From Cannabis sativa (taxonomy: Eukaryota > Streptophyta > Magnoliopsida > Rosales > Cannabaceae), in assembly GCF_029168945.1 (NCBI RefSeq), contig NC_083606.1:248001-312000 (forward strand): 64,000 bases of DNA, read 5' to 3'. Position numbers and translations under genes: made by a program. The notes under the pieces are model-generated. The model had not been told where the DNA came from. It did not search any database and saw only the letters and a list, made by a program, of their open reading frames with translations. Numbering within the stretch: position 1 is the stretch's first letter; each line of letters begins with the position of its first letter. This document shows, one piece after another, positions 60,821 to 64,000 of the stretch.

Positions 60821-60824
60821 ACTT

Positions 60825-62525
60825 ATTATTAAGTTAGTTAACGTTGTTATAATTATGTTATGTTAGTTAGTCTTTCTGTTCATATATAATGCTTCTTTCT
60901 GTATCAATTCAAGGAATCTTACACAAAATAACAAAACCAAAATTTCAATTTTTCTCTTCTAATATGGTATTAGAAGAAAACCAGTAAATCTTCAAGCTTT
61001 ACAAGCTTTCATCAATGGTGAGGACACGAGCAACGAATTCTGCTACCACTAACGATCCCGTGGTCGATGCCCCTGCTCTGATCGATCCCCTCCCATCTCA
61101 GACTTCCGCTGACAACAACACTCGAGCTCCGTTACTAGCTCCACCACCAGTTTAGCAACCTCAAACTGATCGCCCTGCATACGAGGACATTTGAACTCCC
61201 TATTATCTGAGTAATGTTGATCATCCAAGCTTAATTCTTGCCACTCCGATCCTCACAGATCGAAATTTCATACTATGGCGACGCGACTTCAAGATCTTAA
61301 TTGGAGCCCGCAATAAAACACCATTTCTTGAAGGTACACTCCCTCAACTCCCTCCTAACGATTCTCTTTTCGGTTCTTGAATCTGATGTAACCAAATAGT
61401 TATGCCTTGAATTTTACATTCGGTCTTTCCTAAGATCAAGAGTAGCATTATGTATCTTGACACTACTGTCCATATGTGGACTGTGTTACACAATCGTTTA
61501 ACCAAGGGAATGGGCCAAGAATCTTTGAACTCAATGAAACACTCACTTATCTTCATCAATGGGAAGATTCTGTTAGCTCCTATTTCACCAAGCTCACAAC
61601 GATTTGGGATGAAAATAACCAATTAAGACCAAAACTCCCCTGCACCTGTGCTGCAGCAACACAATATCATGATCATCTCAACCATGATCAAGTTCTTCAA
61701 TTTCTTAAAGGCCTCAATGAAAGATACCATGCTGTCCGTGACCAAATACTCCTTCTTGACCCTTGTCCCCCTCTTAACAAATTATTTTCCATGACTGTTC
61801 ACCAAGAACGCCAAAGAACCATTGGCCATCTCACCATTCCCACCCTTGCTGTTGGTGCAACTTCTACACCAACAGCACAAGCCTCTGACCGTGCACCTGC
61901 TGCAAATCAAGCTTCAAGAAATAAAAAAATCTCCCATTGCCAGAATTCAAGCCACTACAAAGATAAATGTTATTTCTTACATAGCTTTCCCCCAAGTTAT
62001 GGAAATAGAAAACTAGCAGATGCAACAAACACAAGAAAACCATACAATAATTCATTCAGTCGCAATCCTCAAAGCATGCAAATTTCCACTCACAACACTT
62101 ATATCTCCCAATCCCATTTCACTAATTCTCAATGCCAACAGATCATTTCTATGTTGACACAACAGCTCCAACCTACAACAGATGCATCCACCTCTGTTGA
62201 CACACTTACTGCCAATAATTTTACGGGTAATTTTGACTTTTTTTTCCTTTAATTCTTGGATAATTGGTGCAATTCACCACATTTGTGCTCATTTACAATA
62301 TTTTCAAACAATTAATCATAACCATAATGTAAAAACTATCAATTTACCAAATGGTACCTCTGTTAAAATCAAAAAAGTTGGCACAGTTGGACTTAACTCC
62401 CAACTGATACTTTCCAATGTTCTCTATGTTCCTGTTTTTAAATTGAACTTACTTTTAGTACCTGCATTATTAGAATCTACTTCCAATTCACTATATTTTA
62501 CTTCCAATTCAATTTCTCTCTTCTA
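60825..62525 (+). pseudogene. Broken Ty1-copia element: LTR end, PBS, gag, start of pol
   Basis: A short LTR-like stretch (about 60825-60962) is followed by TGGTATTAGA at 60965, close to the tRNA-Met-iCAT binding site TGGTATCAGA of copia elements. A gag frame starts at 61015 and has stops at about 61154 and 61192. It includes the copia N-terminal pattern (DHPSLILATPILTDRNFILW). From 61476 a second frame continues gag (ENNQLRPKLPCTC), with a zinc knuckle at about 61930-61965 whose first Cys is replaced by Ile (ISHC..H..KDKC). From about 62253 the start of pol follows (SWIIGAIHHIC..), where the Asp of the protease active site is missing. No integrase or reverse transcriptase and no right LTR is seen. 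Confidence 0.75.
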
Positions 62526-63299
62526 ATACTTATAAATCTTTAACGTTCATCTTAATTTACATTCTCCATTATAACTATTAATAATCCTTGCAAATTTATT
62601 AGCAAAACAACTAAGTTTTACTCTTTCACAATAGAAATTTATATCACACTTAAAAGCAACTCCAATGTAGCTTTATTCTTGCAATAGGGGTTGAACTTTG
62701 TTGGTTGATTATAGCCTTAATAGAAAATAGCCTACGAATTAGGGGGTTGGCTCTCTTTCAAAAATAACATTAACTAGATATAATTTACAAAAATATCACT
62801 TTTGCATTATTATTGAAACAAAAGAAAATCTAACAATTAGGATCTATATTTTTGAAAGATTTTTTTTTGAATGAAGATTTCTTTCTTTATTTTTTATTTT
62901 ATTGGGTTGATTTTTCATTTATTAAAATCTCAAAAAATAAAAAACTAAATTCAGTATTCTCAAATCTCATCAAAATCGTATCTTTCTCTAAACCCTTATA
63001 AAAGTAAAATAAATCATAGAAAATAATAACTTATTATTATTAATTATTGTATTGAACAAGAAGCTGTTACTTTGGTGTGGTTAAGGTAATAAAGATTAGA
63101 TTTTTAAGATTAAAGATTAAAACTTTAACAACAGTTTCAAACCAAATCGATTAGAACAAAAAAGGGTTCTTTGTTCTGTGTTCTGTGCTACCAATTTCGA
63201 TGTAATTAGCATTTACCATCGTTTTCTTAAACCCCATCAACCCCACCAACCGAGTTACTGAGTCACCCGAGTTTTGAACAACTCTTAACTCAGCTCAAA
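62526..63299. other. Intergenic and ARID gene promoter
   Basis: AT-rich, no gene. Bases 63140-63299 have a leader-like make-up before the ATG at 63300 (CAGCTCAAAATGGC). Confidence 0.35.
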
Positions 63300-63538
63300 A
63301 TGGCTGGTAATAATCACCATAGCCGCTCAAGCTCACAGCTTCCAGAAAACATTAATACCAACAACAACAACCCATCTTCCATTTCAGCTCTTCATCAACA
63401 AATTCGAGCTGAAGCTTCTAATGGGTCATCCTCTTATCCGACTCCAACTGCCACCTTTGACCAAATCATTCAAAACCCTGATCTTTTCTTGGACAAGCTT
63501 ACCCTTTTTCACACTTCATTTGGTACCAAGTTCACGTA
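63300..63538 (+). CDS. ARID-domain gene, first exon (runs off the window)
   Basis: Starts MAGNNHHSRSSSQLPENINT with an Asn/Ser-rich region. From about residue 50 it reads SYPTPTATFDQIIQNPDLFL, then DKLTLFHTSFGTKF, which fits the start of an ARID/BRIGHT DNA-binding domain as found in the plant ARID-HMG proteins (pattern YP.P.A.(F/Y)(E/D)..(V/I)..NP..F...L..(F/L)H...GTKF). The exon ends at ..TTCAC|GTAAGT (donor at 63539), where ARID-HMG genes could have an intron. In Arabidopsis an ARID-HMG gene (At1g55650, HMGB11, from memory) lies near PSAG, which supports the call. The HMG box would be downstream of the window. Confidence 0.65.
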
Positions 63539-64000
63539 AGTCTCTCTCTCTTTTTATTCATTTGAATTTAAGGTTTTTACACTTTGTTTATTCTTCAAAT
63601 CTTATTTTAGGGTTGAAATTAAGTGTTTAAGTTGGATTTTCATTTTTGATACATGCATGTCATTTTATTTACTAATCTCTTCTTTTTGATTCATTTTTAA
63701 CATGTTTATACTTTATAGTGCATAAGAAAATAGGGGAATTTGTTCTCTAATTACAGAATTTAAGCTTAGACTTTTTCTTCAAATCTTATTAACTTAAGTC
63801 TTTCTCTCTCTCTCTTTTTGTTCTTCTTTCAAGTTTAAGGTTTTTACACTTTGTTCATTCTCATAATTGATTGAGCTTAGATAGGCCTTTTAATGAGGGT
63901 TGAAAATAAGTATTTTAGTTAGATTTTCATTTTTCAAACATGCATGTCATTTTATTTACTAATCTCTTCTTATTAATTCCTTTTCCAAATTATTTCCATT
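63539..64000 (+). other. Intron 1 of the ARID gene
   Basis: Starts with a consensus donor GTAAGTCTCTCTC. It contains two near-copies of a stretch of about 130 bp (CTCTCTCTTTTTATTCATTTGAATTTAAGG..CATGCATGTCATTTTATTTACTAATCTC at 63543-63682 and 63801-63967), an internal direct duplication of about 260-bp spacing. No acceptor is reached. Confidence 0.6.

Overview
This window is nuclear DNA of a flowering plant, most likely a eudicot. It is AT-rich, its genes have short GT-AG introns, intergenic DNA is full of transposon fossils, and the proteins resemble Arabidopsis families throughout. The species cannot be fixed from the sequence alone. There is no CRISPR, operon or bacterial gene.

Layout. 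1-3.5 kb: a G-rich degenerate minisatellite, then an intronless F-box/LRR gene of the SKIP2/VFB type. 4.8-6.1 kb: the 3' end of an LTR retroelement with its LTR. 7.0-9.4 kb: a four-exon E2 ubiquitin-conjugating enzyme (UBC30-like). 11.0-12.4 kb: a small gene of unknown function. 12.4-24.4 kb: a gene-poor stretch with foldback MITEs, LINE scraps, a decayed copy of the E2 gene's 3' end, an Emigrant-like MITE and long simple repeats. 24.5-28.7 kb: a Sec14-nodulin phosphatidylinositol transfer protein in 13 coding exons. 32.3-33.9 kb: a LORELEI-like GPI-anchored protein. 34.5-36.2 kb: an E-class PPR gene. 36.4-40.4 kb (minus): the F-box/actin hybrid ARP8 in 12 exons. 44.4-46.7 kb (minus): exocyst SEC15A. 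48.7-51.7 kb: a nine-exon WD40 gene. 52.2-54.1 kb: a 1.9 kb TIR element with target-site duplication. 54.7-55.3 kb (minus): a small Agenet/Tudor protein. 57.1 kb (minus): tRNA-Trp(CCA). 57.4-57.9 kb: photosystem I PsaG. 60.8-62.5 kb: a broken copia element. 63.3 kb to the edge: first exon of an ARID (probably ARID-HMG) gene.

The genes do not form one pathway. Their order, however, combines two Arabidopsis neighbourhoods recalled from memory: At5g56150-At5g56190 (UBC30, SEC14, LLG1, ARP8, WD40) and At1g55650-At1g55690 (ARID-HMG, PSAG, WD40, SEC14). The window therefore looks like the unfractionated ancestral segment from which both derive.

The most unusual local structures are: a tandem array in an ARP8 intron that has copied the exon 2 splice donor three times; 5' fragments of the WD40 gene scattered on both sides of it; a probable solo LTR placed where its promoter should be; and several foldback transposon families, some nested inside one another. 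I found no convincing new protein system.
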